64,000 nucleotides of DNA from Lachnospiraceae bacterium (GTDB taxonomy: Bacteria; Bacillota; Clostridia; Lachnospirales; Lachnospiraceae): positions 124,001 to 188,000 of the forward strand of contig JAFRYA010000006.1 in assembly GCA_017441295.1 (NCBI GenBank), in the 5' to 3' direction. The position numbers and the translations under genes are program-made. The notes beneath the pieces are model-generated. The model was not told where the DNA came from and did not search any database. It saw only the letters and a list, made by a program, of their open reading frames with translations. Within the stretch, counting starts at the first letter, position 1. Each line of letters begins with the position of its first letter. Below are positions 17,464 to 25,885 of this stretch, piece after piece.

Positions 17464-18578
17464 TGAAAGTAGTTGTTGCCCTTGACTCGTTCAAGGGCTC
17501 ACTTAGTTCAATAGAAGCAGGCGAGGCTGTCCGCGAAGGCATCCTCAGAGCCGTGGACGCGGAGGTGGTTGTGAAGCCTGTAGCCGACGGCGGTGAAGGA
17601 ACCGCAAGAGCCCTGACCGAGGGTCTCGGAGGAGAGCTTCAGACGGCTATGGTCACAGGCCCTTTGGGAGCGCGTGTCCGGGCTGAATACGGCATCTGCG
17701 GACAGAGCGCTTTCATGGAAATGGCAGCAGCTTCAGGCATTACGCTGGCCAGTGAATTAGACCCGCATCATGCGTCGAGCTGGGGCACGGGTGAAATGAT
17801 AAAGGCTGCTTTTGATAAAGGCTGCAGGCGGTTCCTGATAGGGGTCGGCGGCAGCGCCACCACGGAAGGCGGTACAGGAATGCTGCGTGCTCTGGGCTTT
17901 AAGTTCCTGGACAAAGACGGCAATCTGGTACGTGAGGACATAACCGGTCTGGGGGAAATCGCCCGGATAGATGATTCTGACGTTGACAGAGAACTCCTGG
18001 AATGTTCATTCGATGTAATGTGTGATGTGAACAATCCGCTGTGCGGCCCGGAAGGCGCAGTATATGTCTTCGGCCCGCAGAAGGGCGTCAAAGCTGACGA
18101 AAAGGAACTGCTGGATACATATATGTCGGTATACGCTGCAGCGGCTGAGGAGTACTCAGGCAAGGCTGTTCAGAACGAACCCGGAGCGGGAGCTGCGGGA
18201 GGCATGGGATTCGCCTTCTTAAACTTCTTCCCAAATGCCAGACTGATGAGAGGCGTGCAGAGCGTATTTGAAGCCACCGGTCTGGAGGAAGAAATCAAAG
18301 GCGCGGACATAGTTATCACAGGCGAAGGCCGCCTCGACGGAACGACTTCAATGGGCAAGGCACCTATGGGCGTAGCCACGCTCGCAAAGAAATACGGATG
18401 CAGAACCTGCGCTCTAGCAGGAACGGTCATGAATGATGCAAGGACCTGTAATGACCTGGGAATAGATGCATTCTTTTCAATAATACAAGGTCCCTGCACG
18501 CTGGCTGAGGCAATGGATAAAGAGACAGCTAGGGAGAATTTAATCATGACAGCGGAGCAGTTATTCAGATGGTTGTAA
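17463..18578 (+). CDS. Glycerate kinase (GK-I family, GarK/GlxK type)
   Basis: A 371-residue kinase phosphorylating D-glycerate to 2-phosphoglycerate. Full length, with the family start VVALDSFKGSLSS (4-16), VADGGEGTA (about 41-49), GVGGSATTEGGTG (about 128-140) and ITGEGRLDGTTSMGKAP (about 285-301). It sits between YitT and an EamA exporter with overlaps on both sides, so the three are co-translated. Confidence 0.94.
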   Translation: MKVVVALDSFKGSLSSIEAGEAVREGILRAVDAEVVVKPVADGGEGTARALTEGLGGELQTAMVTGPLGARVRAEYGICGQSAFMEMAAASGITLASELDPHHASSWGTGEMIKAAFDKGCRRFLIGVGGSATTEGGTGMLRALGFKFLDKDGNLVREDITGLGEIARIDDSDVDRELLECSFDVMCDVNNPLCGPEGAVYVFGPQKGVKADEKELLDTYMSVYAAAAEEYSGKAVQNEPGAGAAGGMGFAFLNFFPNARLMRGVQSVFEATGLEEEIKGADIVITGEGRLDGTTSMGKAPMGVATLAKKYGCRTCALAGTVMNDARTCNDLGIDAFFSIIQGPCTLAEAMDKETARENLIMTAEQLFRWL

Positions 18579-19432
18579 AAGAAAAAAAGTTTAATCCGGG
18601 ACCGCTTTTCGCGATCCTCACAGGTTTGTCCTTCAGCATAGGAGGACTCTGCATTAAGAACATCAGCTGGAGCCCACTCGCGATCAACGGCGCCAGAAGC
18701 CTGATTGCAGTTATAGTTTTCGGGATATTCCTGCTGGCAACAAAGCATAAATTAAAGATCAATGTGCCGGTCATCATAGGAGCCCTGTCGGTTTCATTGA
18801 CAACGATACTCTACACTACGGCAAATAAGATGACCACGGCCGGGAATACAGTTGTACTGGAATTCACGGCGCCTATATTCGTGCTGCTGCTGGAAATGAT
18901 CATTTTCAGAAAGAAGCCGACTAAGCTGGACGTCGTTGCGACGATCCTGATATTTGCCGGAATTGTCTGCTTCTTCGTGGACAGCCTGTCCGCCGGAAAC
19001 ATGCTGGGCAATTTCCTGGCGCTCCTGTCAGGCATCACGTACGCCGGAGTCTTTATGATGGGCGAAGCGAAAGGCGCAGACTCCAGATCCTCCACGTTCT
19101 TCGGAATGTGCATCAATATTATCGTCTGCCTGCCGTTCGTATTCAGGGAAGATATTCCGGCGACCCAGAGTAATGAATGGATCGCGCTTATTGCGCTCGG
19201 TGTGGTGCAGGTAGGACTGGCATATGTATTCCTGAACCTGAGCTTAAAGACCACCAGCGCGGTCGTTTCCTGCCTGATGGTAGGCATTGAGCCGATACTG
19301 AATCCAATATTGGTAGCGGTATTCTACGGAGAACATCTGTCCACACTTTCCATTATCGGCGCGGTGATAGTAATCATATCAATATTAGTTTATAATCTTC
19401 TTAAGCTGAAGAAAGTAAAGGTGACGGCATGA
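18569..19432 (+). CDS. EamA/DMT family transporter
   Basis: A 287-residue protein with ten predicted membrane helices in two EamA repeats, the usual drug/metabolite transporter size. Begins in the reading frame overlapping the glycerate kinase end by ten bases and overlaps the ribonuclease gene by four (ATGA). The substrate cannot be told from sequence. Confidence 0.88.
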   Translation: MVVKEKKFNPGPLFAILTGLSFSIGGLCIKNISWSPLAINGARSLIAVIVFGIFLLATKHKLKINVPVIIGALSVSLTTILYTTANKMTTAGNTVVLEFTAPIFVLLLEMIIFRKKPTKLDVVATILIFAGIVCFFVDSLSAGNMLGNFLALLSGITYAGVFMMGEAKGADSRSSTFFGMCINIIVCLPFVFREDIPATQSNEWIALIALGVVQVGLAYVFLNLSLKTTSAVVSCLMVGIEPILNPILVAVFYGEHLSTLSIIGAVIVIISILVYNLLKLKKVKVTA

Positions 19433-19971
19433 AGAAGTTTTTGAAAATATTAGTTCCTATAATGCTCATCCTGACATTGCTCCTGTCTGTGGCAGGCTGC
19501 GGAGGCAAGAATAAACCTACAGAGCCATCCTCAGAAGCTCAGACTGAAGAGATTACGACTGGTCAGGAGGAGACCACGCCAGAGGAGACCACTCCGGAGG
19601 AAACCACGCCCGAGGAGGTCATTGCCCGGGACGGCAGCTACACGAGCAAGGAAGATGTGGCGCTTTACCTGATAACCTACGGCGAGCTGCCGGGCAACTT
19701 CATCACCAAGGATGAGGCCAAGGAGCTGGGCTGGGATAACAGAAAGGGCAACCTCTGGGACGTTGCGCCGGGCATGTCCATCGGCGGCGACAAGTTCGGC
19801 AATTATGAAGGCCTTCTGCCCAAGGCGAACGGCCGTAAATATTACGAATGCGACATTGATTATGAGGGCGGCTACCGTAATGAGAAGAGAATCATTTTTT
19901 CAAATGACGGCCTGATCTTTTACACGGATGATCACTATGAAAGCTTTGAACAACTCTATGGAGAAGACTGA
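19429..19971 (+). CDS. Barnase-family ribonuclease, lipoprotein form
   Basis: A 180-residue exported ribonuclease of the barnase (N1/T1 microbial RNase) family. A signal peptide ends at the lipobox VAGC (Cys about 24), followed by a Thr/Glu-rich spacer with four TTPEE-type repeats (about 42-62) and a barnase domain (about 66-180): VALYLITYGELPGNFITKDE, GNLWDVAPGMSIGGDKFGN, and the catalytic-region DIDYEGGYRNEKRIIFSNDG with Glu/Arg and YYTDDHYESF ending with the general-acid His. The next gene encodes its inhibitor barstar, starting at the stop codon of this gene. Confidence 0.92.
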   Translation: MKKFLKILVPIMLILTLLLSVAGCGGKNKPTEPSSEAQTEEITTGQEETTPEETTPEETTPEEVIARDGSYTSKEDVALYLITYGELPGNFITKDEAKELGWDNRKGNLWDVAPGMSIGGDKFGNYEGLLPKANGRKYYECDIDYEGGYRNEKRIIFSNDGLIFYTDDHYESFEQLYGED

Positions 19972-20201
19972 TGAAAGTATATCTGAATGCTGAAAAACTG
20001 ACCGAGAAACAATCGGCTCACGAATACCTGAAATTCATGCTGGATCTGCCGGAGTATTACGGCAATAATCTGGACGCGCTCTACGACTGTCTGAGCGAGT
20101 TCAGCGACCTGACGCTGGTCATCGTAAACTCAGATGCCGGCGGCTATTTTAGCAGGCTGCTTCCTGTAATGCAGGATGCCTGCAGGGTTAAACTGATCTG
20201 A
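19971..20201 (+). CDS. Barstar-type ribonuclease inhibitor
   Basis: A 76-residue cytoplasmic protein with the barstar fold signature YLKFMLDLPEYYGNNLDALYDCLSE (here cited as its parts LPEYYGNNLDALYDCL, about 29-44), where the Tyr, Asn and Asp residues plug the barnase active site. It starts one base into the ribonuclease stop codon (TGATG), so production is coupled to the enzyme and protects the cell before export. Slightly shorter than B. amyloliquefaciens barstar (90 aa). Confidence 0.93.
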   Translation: MKVYLNAEKLTEKQSAHEYLKFMLDLPEYYGNNLDALYDCLSEFSDLTLVIVNSDAGGYFSRLLPVMQDACRVKLI

Positions 20202-20203
20202 CA

Positions 20204-20893
20204 ATGAAGAAAAATACGAGATTATTATTAGCGGGGCTCATTCTGCTGGCGGCCTTGGTTTTGGCGGCCTGCGAAGAGCTCCATTATATTGATAAAGAAA
20301 CCACGGAAGCTCCTGAAGCCGGGGAGTTCAGCATATATGCGTTGGACATTCCTGATTATTCAGGCTCACCAACGGTGGTGATCAACGATGACACACCTTT
20401 CTTCACAACAGCTGAGCTGACGGAGGAGTTTTATATTGAACTGGCTGAACTGGACGTTTACGGCAGGTGCGGCAGCTGCATGATGTGCGCAGACGAGCCG
20501 CATATCCAGGAGGGCGAGAGGGAGAGCCTCTATGATATCGAGCCTTCAGGATGGCACGGCAGGAGCATTTACCAGAGGAGCCATCTGCTGATGTGGAAGC
20601 TGGGAGGCCCCGACGAAGAGAGTAATATTATTACAGGCACGGAGACCTTCAACCAGGAAGCCATGCTCGAATATGAAGAAAGGGTCACAGCCTATCTATG
20701 GCGTAACCCTTCAAATCACGTTATTTACAGAGTAACCCCGCTTTTTAAAGACCGGGAACTCGTGGCCCGCGGCGTGCTCATGGAAGCGTATTCCGTGGAG
20801 GATGCAGGCAGGCTAAAGTTCTGCGTCTTCGTCTACAATGTGGAGCCGGGGTATCAGATCAATTATTCAGACGGCACTGTGACGGCTGAATAA
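20204..20893 (+). CDS. DNA/RNA non-specific endonuclease, lipoprotein (EndA/Sda-like)
   Basis: A 229-residue exported nuclease. Lipobox LAAC at about residue 22, then a bba-metal nuclease domain with YQRSHLLMWKLGG (about 126-138), where the His of RSHL stands for the DRGH catalytic His, and NIITGTETFNQEAM (about 144-157), carrying the conserved metal-binding Asn; this pattern matches streptococcal EndA/Sda1-type DNases. It begins two bases after barstar, so secreted RNase, its antidote and a secreted DNase form one operon. Its end overlaps the convergent dehydratase gene by 31 bases. Confidence 0.85.
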   Translation: MKKNTRLLLAGLILLAALVLAACEELHYIDKETTEAPEAGEFSIYALDIPDYSGSPTVVINDDTPFFTTAELTEEFYIELAELDVYGRCGSCMMCADEPHIQEGERESLYDIEPSGWHGRSIYQRSHLLMWKLGGPDEESNIITGTETFNQEAMLEYEERVTAYLWRNPSNHVIYRVTPLFKDRELVARGVLMEAYSVEDAGRLKFCVFVYNVEPGYQINYSDGTVTAE

Positions 20894-21726
20894 TACAGCA
20901 TCTCCGCATTCGGAATATATTCTGCAATATCTGATGAAATAAGACCCATTTCGCCCTTGGCCTGAGCGGCCAGGTCGCCTGCCTTGCCATGCAGGAAGAC
21001 GCCAAGGCGCGCAGCTTCTTCAGGGGCATACCCTTGCGCAGCTAATCCAGCGATGAGACCAGTGAGGACGTCTCCGGAACCGCCTGTGGCCATGCCCGGA
21101 TTACCCGTTGTATTAATATATGTTTCTTCGCCGCAGACGATGGTGCCCGCGCCCTTCAGGACAGCGGTGCAGCCGTATTTCTCAGCAAGCGTCTTGGCTG
21201 CGGCCAGCCTTTCTTCTTCGGTATTGATAGGATCTCTGGAACTCAGAAGCCTTTTGGCTTCTCCGACATGCGGAGTGATTATTACCGGAGGGGAAGATTT
21301 CACGAAGAATGCCAGTTCTTCATCTTCAGAAAGCATGTTCAGAGCGTCTGCGTCCAGAACTATCACGGATTCGCTGAGCAGGAGGAGATTCTTGAGAATC
21401 CCGCGTGTGACCGGGCTCTGCCCCAGTCCCGGGCCAGCTGCGATGGCGGTATATTCAGAATAGTCTGAAATCCTGTTCTCGAACACGCAGGTGGCTTCAG
21501 GCACGGCAGTCTGCAGGATCGGATACAGAGGGCTGTCTGATGAAGGCAGCAGGAATCTGACCAGGCCTGCTCCTGCCCTCAGCGCGGCGCGTCCTGCCAG
21601 AATAGCGGCGCCAGCCATGCCCGGCGAGCCGGCATAGATCAGCACCCTGCCGAAATCACCTTTGTGAGCCTCTCTTTTCCTCGTTTTCATCAACTTTTTT
21701 GCGTAATCGTCTGTTATATAGTTCAT
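20863..21726 (-). CDS. nnrD: ADP/ATP-dependent (S)-NAD(P)H-hydrate dehydratase
   Basis: A 287-residue ribokinase-fold repair enzyme that restores NAD(P)H from its hydrated form. Motifs: GDFGRVLIYAGSPGMAGAAI near the start, AAGPGLGQSP (about 91-100), VLDADALNML, and the ATP/anion-hole GNPGMATGGSGDVLTG (about 210-225). Only the dehydratase half is present; the epimerase half is not in the window. ATG 21726 is preferred to 21738 because GAGGCAGG lies just before it. Confidence 0.9.
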   Translation of the reverse strand: MNYITDDYAKKLMKTRKREAHKGDFGRVLIYAGSPGMAGAAILAGRAALRAGAGLVRFLLPSSDSPLYPILQTAVPEATCVFENRISDYSEYTAIAAGPGLGQSPVTRGILKNLLLLSESVIVLDADALNMLSEDEELAFFVKSSPPVIITPHVGEAKRLLSSRDPINTEEERLAAAKTLAEKYGCTAVLKGAGTIVCGEETYINTTGNPGMATGGSGDVLTGLIAGLAAQGYAPEEAARLGVFLHGKAGDLAAQAKGEMGLISSDIAEYIPNAEMLYYSAVTVPSE

Positions 21727-21796
21727 ATCCTGCCTCATTTCGCGAATATAAGTTAATAATATATATAATAATTGAATATCACATTTCTAACTTATG

Positions 21797-21825
21797 TTGT
21801 CAAGAAATAAAAATCGTATTAAAAT
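21797..21825 (+). promoter_or_regulatory. Promoter giving a leaderless kinase transcript
   Basis: TTGTCA 21797-21802, 17 bases, TAAAAT 21820-21825. The ATG chosen for the kinase (21833) is seven bases after the -10 box, and no Shine-Dalgarno sequence is present. Confidence 0.6.
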
Positions 21826-21832
21826 ACTGCCT

Positions 21833-22420
21833 ATGGGTAAGATATATTTTCTGATGGGAAAGAGTGCTTCCGGCAAGGACACGATATATGGCAAACTGCT
21901 GGGCGATGAGAGACTGCATCTGTCGCCTTATGTTGGTTATACTACCAGGCCTATCCGCTCCGGTGAGGAGGAGGGCGTGCAGTATCATTTCACGACCGAG
22001 CAGGATCTGGCGGATTTCGAACAGTCCGGGAAGCTGATAGAGAAAAGGGTTTATCATACTATCCTCGGCGACTGGTATTATTACAGCGTGGACAGTGATG
22101 ATCTGGACCTGGAGCATAATGATTATATTTATATCGGCACGCTGGAATCCTACATCAAAATGAGGGATTACTACGGCGCGGACAAGGTTATTCCGGTGTA
22201 TATAGAGGTTGAGGACGGGCTCAGGCTGGAGAGGGCCCTGGAGCGTGAGAAGAGGCAGGCGGAGCCTAAGTATCTGGAGATGTGCCGCCGCTTCGTGGCA
22301 GACAGTGCTGACTTCAGTGAAGAGAATCTCGCACAGGCCGGAATAACCGACAAATTTGACAATACTGTTATGGACGACTGCATTAAGGAAATTTTGCAGA
22401 AAGTCTTTAATATGCTATAA
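21833..22420 (+). CDS. Guanylate kinase-like protein
   Basis: A 195-residue P-loop kinase, with MGKSASGKDT (about 7-16 from this start) as the phosphate loop and the guanylate-kinase VGYTTRPIRSGEEEGVQYHF (about 35-54). It differs from housekeeping Gmk in the loop (GKSASGKDT rather than GPSGVGKGT) and so may be a variant or specialised kinase; a second, standard gmk could exist elsewhere. The frame opens at 21794 but an upstream start would place the promoter inside the gene. It precedes holB by seven bases. Confidence 0.75.
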   Translation: MGKIYFLMGKSASGKDTIYGKLLGDERLHLSPYVGYTTRPIRSGEEEGVQYHFTTEQDLADFEQSGKLIEKRVYHTILGDWYYYSVDSDDLDLEHNDYIYIGTLESYIKMRDYYGADKVIPVYIEVEDGLRLERALEREKRQAEPKYLEMCRRFVADSADFSEENLAQAGITDKFDNTVMDDCIKEILQKVFNML

Positions 22421-22421
22421 T
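22394..22421 (+). promoter_or_regulatory. Internal promoter for a leaderless holB transcript
   Basis: TTGCAG 22394-22399, 16 bases, TATAAT 22416-22421, then the holB ATG at 22428, six bases after the -10 box. It lies at the end of the kinase gene and no Shine-Dalgarno sequence precedes the ATG. Confidence 0.6.
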
Positions 22422-22427
22422 CTCCCT

Positions 22428-23438
22428 ATGTCGGAAATAGTTAAAATTCTCGGAAACCAAAGGAATATCTCGCATCTGGCAGATGCCCGCGCGCTGGGCA
22501 AACTGTCTCATGCCTATATCATCAATGGTGAGGCGGGCAGCGGCAAGAAAACGTTCGCGAATTATATCGCGGCTGCCCTGCAGTGCGACAGGCACCCGGA
22601 TCTGGCAGCAGGCCCGTGCATGACATGTCCTTCATGCATCAAGGCCGCCACAGACAACCATCCGGATATCATCTGGGTTCAGCATGAGAAGGCTGGCCTG
22701 ATCTCTGTCGCGGAGGTCAGAGGACAGGTTATTGACGACATTTCCATCAAACCATATTACGGCCCATACAAGATTTATATTATCAGCGACTGCCAGTATA
22801 TGAACGAGTTCGGCCAGAACGCGCTGCTCAAGACTATTGAGGAGCCTCCGGCATACGGCATTATTCTGCTGCTCACGGACAATGCGGACAGCCTGCTGGA
22901 TACTATCAGGAGCCGCTGCATCAGACTGGACATGGACAGGCTTCCGTCCGCCATGATCGAGGATATCCTGATCAGACAGAAGGGTCTGGACGCGGCAGCA
23001 GCGAAGTCCGCTGCGGGATTTGCCAGAGGCAATCTCGGCAAGGCGCTGGAGCTGGCAGAAGGCGGCAGCCTGGCACAGCTCAAAAGTTTTACGGAAGAAA
23101 TATTAAGGAATCTGAACAGCAAGGTCGCTTTCGAGCTGTTTAAGGCGGGAGCTGAGCTGGACAAGATCGGAGGCATGGACGTCCTGGACATTACCCGCAA
23201 ATGGTACAGGGACGTGTTGGTGATCAAGAGCACAGGCAGCAGGGAAGATTTATATTTCCCAAATGAGATCAGGGCACTGAAGGAACAGGCTGACAGGATC
23301 TCATTCGAAGGACTGAACAATATAATGAATGACATCGACGAAGCCCGGCAGCAGCTGGAATTCTCAGTTAAGGCCGAGGCAGTGTTCGAAAACATGTTTT
23401 TGAGGATTAGAAGAAATGGTAAGAGTAGTAGGAATTAG
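22428..23438 (+). CDS. holB: DNA polymerase III subunit delta'
   Basis: A 336-residue AAA+ clamp-loader subunit: P-loop GEAGSGKKT (about 36-44), a four-Cys zinc module within CDRHPDLAAGPCMTCPSC (about 58-75), and the sensor region LLKTIEEPPAYGIILLLTDN (about 129-148) ending in the SRC motif (RSRC). It overlaps ricT by 23 bases. Start ATG 22428 is the natural N-terminus; the earlier open frame covers the kinase end. Confidence 0.93.
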   Translation: MSEIVKILGNQRNISHLADARALGKLSHAYIINGEAGSGKKTFANYIAAALQCDRHPDLAAGPCMTCPSCIKAATDNHPDIIWVQHEKAGLISVAEVRGQVIDDISIKPYYGPYKIYIISDCQYMNEFGQNALLKTIEEPPAYGIILLLTDNADSLLDTIRSRCIRLDMDRLPSAMIEDILIRQKGLDAAAAKSAAGFARGNLGKALELAEGGSLAQLKSFTEEILRNLNSKVAFELFKAGAELDKIGGMDVLDITRKWYRDVLVIKSTGSREDLYFPNEIRALKEQADRISFEGLNNIMNDIDEARQQLEFSVKAEAVFENMFLRIRRNGKSSRN

Positions 23439-24306
23439 ATTCAGACAGAACGGCAAGGTTTATTACTTTGATCCGGGCGATCTGGACATCAAAGTAGATG
23501 ACTGCGCAATAGTTGAAACTGCCAGGGGCGTTGAGTTCGGCCCTGTTGTATCAGGCCCTAAGGATGTGGACGACAGCGAGATCGTTCAGCCGCTCAAGCC
23601 TGTTATCCGCGTGGCTACAGAGGAAGACCACAAGAAGGCAGCAGAGAATAAAGAGAAGGAAGCCAAGGCATTCGAAGTATGCCTTGAGAAGATTGAGAAG
23701 CACGGCCTGGACATGAAGCTGATCGACGTTGAATATACCTTCGACGGCAACAAGATCCTGTTCTACTTCACATCTGACGGCAGGGTTGACTTCCGTGAAC
23801 TCGTCAAGGATCTGGCCGCTGTTTACAGAACCAGGATCGAACTGCGCCAGATCGGCGTCAGGGATGAGACCAAGGCAATGGGCGGATATGGCATCTGCGG
23901 CAGGGAATATTGCTGCCACGCGTTCCAGTCTGAGTTCGTGCCTGTTTCCATCAGGATGGCCAAGGACCAGAACCTGTCACTGAACCCGACCAAGATTTCG
24001 GGCAGCTGCGGCAGGCTCATGTGCTGCATCAAATACGAAGAAGACACATATCTGGACCTGCTCAAGAACCTCCCAAGAGTCGGAGACACAACAGTTACAG
24101 AGGACGGACATCCGGCGGTAGTTGATTCCATCAACATTCTGCGCCAGAAGATCCGTGTCATTGTTGACCTGGGCGATGATGAGAAGGAAGCCAGGGAATA
24201 TCCTGCAGGCAAGCTGAGATTCCAGCGCAAGAACAAGAAGAACAGGCAGGAACCTGAAATGAGCGCTGAGGAACTCAAGGAATTAAGAAAATTAGAGAAA
24301 GAATAA
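23416..24306 (+). CDS. ricT: PSP1-domain protein RicT (YaaT)
   Basis: A 296-residue protein of the YaaT/RicT family. In B. subtilis it works with RicA and RicF in a complex that carries Fe-S clusters and helps RNase Y mature mRNAs. Diagnostic cysteines are present: GICGREYCCHAF (about 156-167) and GSCGRLMCC (about 195-203). A charged, Lys/Glu-rich tail follows (about 270-296). Neighbours holB and trmN6/rsmI are the standard Bacillota context. Confidence 0.93.
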   Translation: MVRVVGIRFRQNGKVYYFDPGDLDIKVDDCAIVETARGVEFGPVVSGPKDVDDSEIVQPLKPVIRVATEEDHKKAAENKEKEAKAFEVCLEKIEKHGLDMKLIDVEYTFDGNKILFYFTSDGRVDFRELVKDLAAVYRTRIELRQIGVRDETKAMGGYGICGREYCCHAFQSEFVPVSIRMAKDQNLSLNPTKISGSCGRLMCCIKYEEDTYLDLLKNLPRVGDTTVTEDGHPAVVDSINILRQKIRVIVDLGDDEKEAREYPAGKLRFQRKNKKNRQEPEMSAEELKELRKLEKE

Positions 24307-25043
24307 TGGAAGTTACGCTGCGAGAGGGTGAAAGGATAGACGATCTGGAAAGAAACGGTTACCGCATCATTCAAAATAAAAACGGTTTTTGTTTTGGAAT
24401 GGATGCGGTGCTTCTTTCAGGCTTCGTAAAAGCCAGACCGCAGGACAGGGTCATCGATCTGGGCTGCGGCACAGGCATTATTCCTCTGCTAATCTCAGCT
24501 AAGTACGGCGTTCGGGACATCACCGGTCTGGAGATCCAGCCGGAGAGCGCTGAAATGGTTGAGCGGAGCGTAGCTCTGAACGACCTGACAGACGATATAA
24601 AGATCGTTCTGGGAGATATCTGCCAGGCGTCGGATATATTTGGCAAAGGATGCTTCGACGTGGTGACCAGCAATCCCCCATATATGAAACCTTCAGGCGG
24701 GCTGACGAACCCGAACGAGGCTAAGGCAGTAGCCAGACATGAGATTAAGTGCACCTTTGCGGATGTGGCAGGCCAGGCATCAGTCCTGCTGAAATCAGGA
24801 GGCAAGTTCTTTCTGGTCCACAGACCTGAGAGGCTGGCAGAAATCATGGACACTCTGAGATCTGTCGGGCTGGAGCCTAAAAGACTCAAGATGGTGCATT
24901 CCTTCGCGGATTCAGACGCGACTATGTTTCTGCTCGAGTCGGCCAAGGGCGGCAACTCAGGAATGAAGGTTGAGAAACCTCTGATAATATACAAAGACAA
25001 AGACGTCTATACAGACGAAATATACGAAATTTACGGTTTTTGA
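24306..25043 (+). CDS. tRNA1(Val) (adenine-N6)-methyltransferase-like protein
   Basis: A 245-residue SAM-dependent methyltransferase of the TrmN6/YabB family: SAM loop VIDLGCGTGIIPLLIS (about 49-64) and catalytic SNPPYMKP (about 123-130), the NPPY motif of N6-adenine methylases. Overlaps ricT by one base; the ATG follows GAAAGAATA. Likely modifies adenine 37 of a tRNA. Confidence 0.88.
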   Translation: MEVTLREGERIDDLERNGYRIIQNKNGFCFGMDAVLLSGFVKARPQDRVIDLGCGTGIIPLLISAKYGVRDITGLEIQPESAEMVERSVALNDLTDDIKIVLGDICQASDIFGKGCFDVVTSNPPYMKPSGGLTNPNEAKAVARHEIKCTFADVAGQASVLLKSGGKFFLVHRPERLAEIMDTLRSVGLEPKRLKMVHSFADSDATMFLLESAKGGNSGMKVEKPLIIYKDKDVYTDEIYEIYGF

Positions 25044-25045
25044 TC

Positions 25046-25885
25046 ATGGCAGGAAAGCTTTATCTGTGCGCAACACCAATAGGAAATCTGGACGACATAA
25101 CCTTCAGAGTGGTTGATACCCTGAAGAATGTCGATCTGATTGCGGCTGAAGATACGCGCCACACGATCAAGCTCCTGAATCATTACGACATCAAGACCAA
25201 GATGACCAGCTACCACGAGCACAATAAATACGAGAAGGCCGAGGTGCTGGTTGCCGAGCTCCTGAAGGGTACGAATATAGCACTGGTTACCGATGCAGGC
25301 ACTCCGGGCATTTCAGACCCCGGCGAGGAGCTGGTGAAACAGGCTCTGGCAGCAGGCATTGAGGTTACTTCCCTTCCGGGACCGGCTGCACTGATAGTAG
25401 CTGTTTCAATGTGCGGGCTTTCCTCCAGAAGATTTGTCTTCGAGGGATTCCTGCCGACAGTTAAGAGAGAGCGCAAAGAAGCCCTGGCCAGACTGGAGAA
25501 TGAAACCAGGACTATCGTTATTTACGAGGCTCCGCACAGGTTCCTGAAGACTCTGAAGGATCTGCAGGATGTGCTGGGCGACCGTGAGATCCGCATCTGC
25601 AGGGAACTGACCAAGGTGCACGAGAGCGTCCTGGCCATCACCATCGCAGACGCCATCAAGCTGTATGAAGAGAACGAGCCTAAGGGCGAGATGGTCGTCG
25701 TGATCAAAGGCAAAGACGAAGAGGAAATAGCTCAGGAAGAAAGAGCTTCCTGGGAGGAAATGAGTGTGAAGGACCATGTGGAGCATTACATGCAGCAGGG
25801 TCTGTCCGAGAAAGACGCGATGAAGCAGGCCGCCCGCGACAGGGGCCTGAGCAAGCGTGATATATATGATGAGATAAAGAAATGA
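25046..25885 (+). CDS. rsmI: 16S rRNA (cytidine1402-2'-O)-methyltransferase
   Basis: A 279-residue tetrapyrrole-methylase-fold enzyme. The start GKLYLCATPIGNLDD (about 3-17), AAEDTRHTIKLL (about 35-46), TDAGTPGISDPGEELV (about 79-94) and LPGPAALIVAVSMCGL (about 109-124) are textbook RsmI. ATG 25046 is used rather than the TTG at 25040. Overlaps the next gene by four bases. Confidence 0.95.
   Translation: MAGKLYLCATPIGNLDDITFRVVDTLKNVDLIAAEDTRHTIKLLNHYDIKTKMTSYHEHNKYEKAEVLVAELLKGTNIALVTDAGTPGISDPGEELVKQALAAGIEVTSLPGPAALIVAVSMCGLSSRRFVFEGFLPTVKRERKEALARLENETRTIVIYEAPHRFLKTLKDLQDVLGDREIRICRELTKVHESVLAITIADAIKLYEENEPKGEMVVVIKGKDEEEIAQEERASWEEMSVKDHVEHYMQQGLSEKDAMKQAARDRGLSKRDIYDEIKK

Noticed and set aside
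19429..20201. Toxin-antitoxin module
   Set aside because: The ribonuclease has a signal peptide and lipobox, so barstar is more simply self-protection for an exported enzyme.
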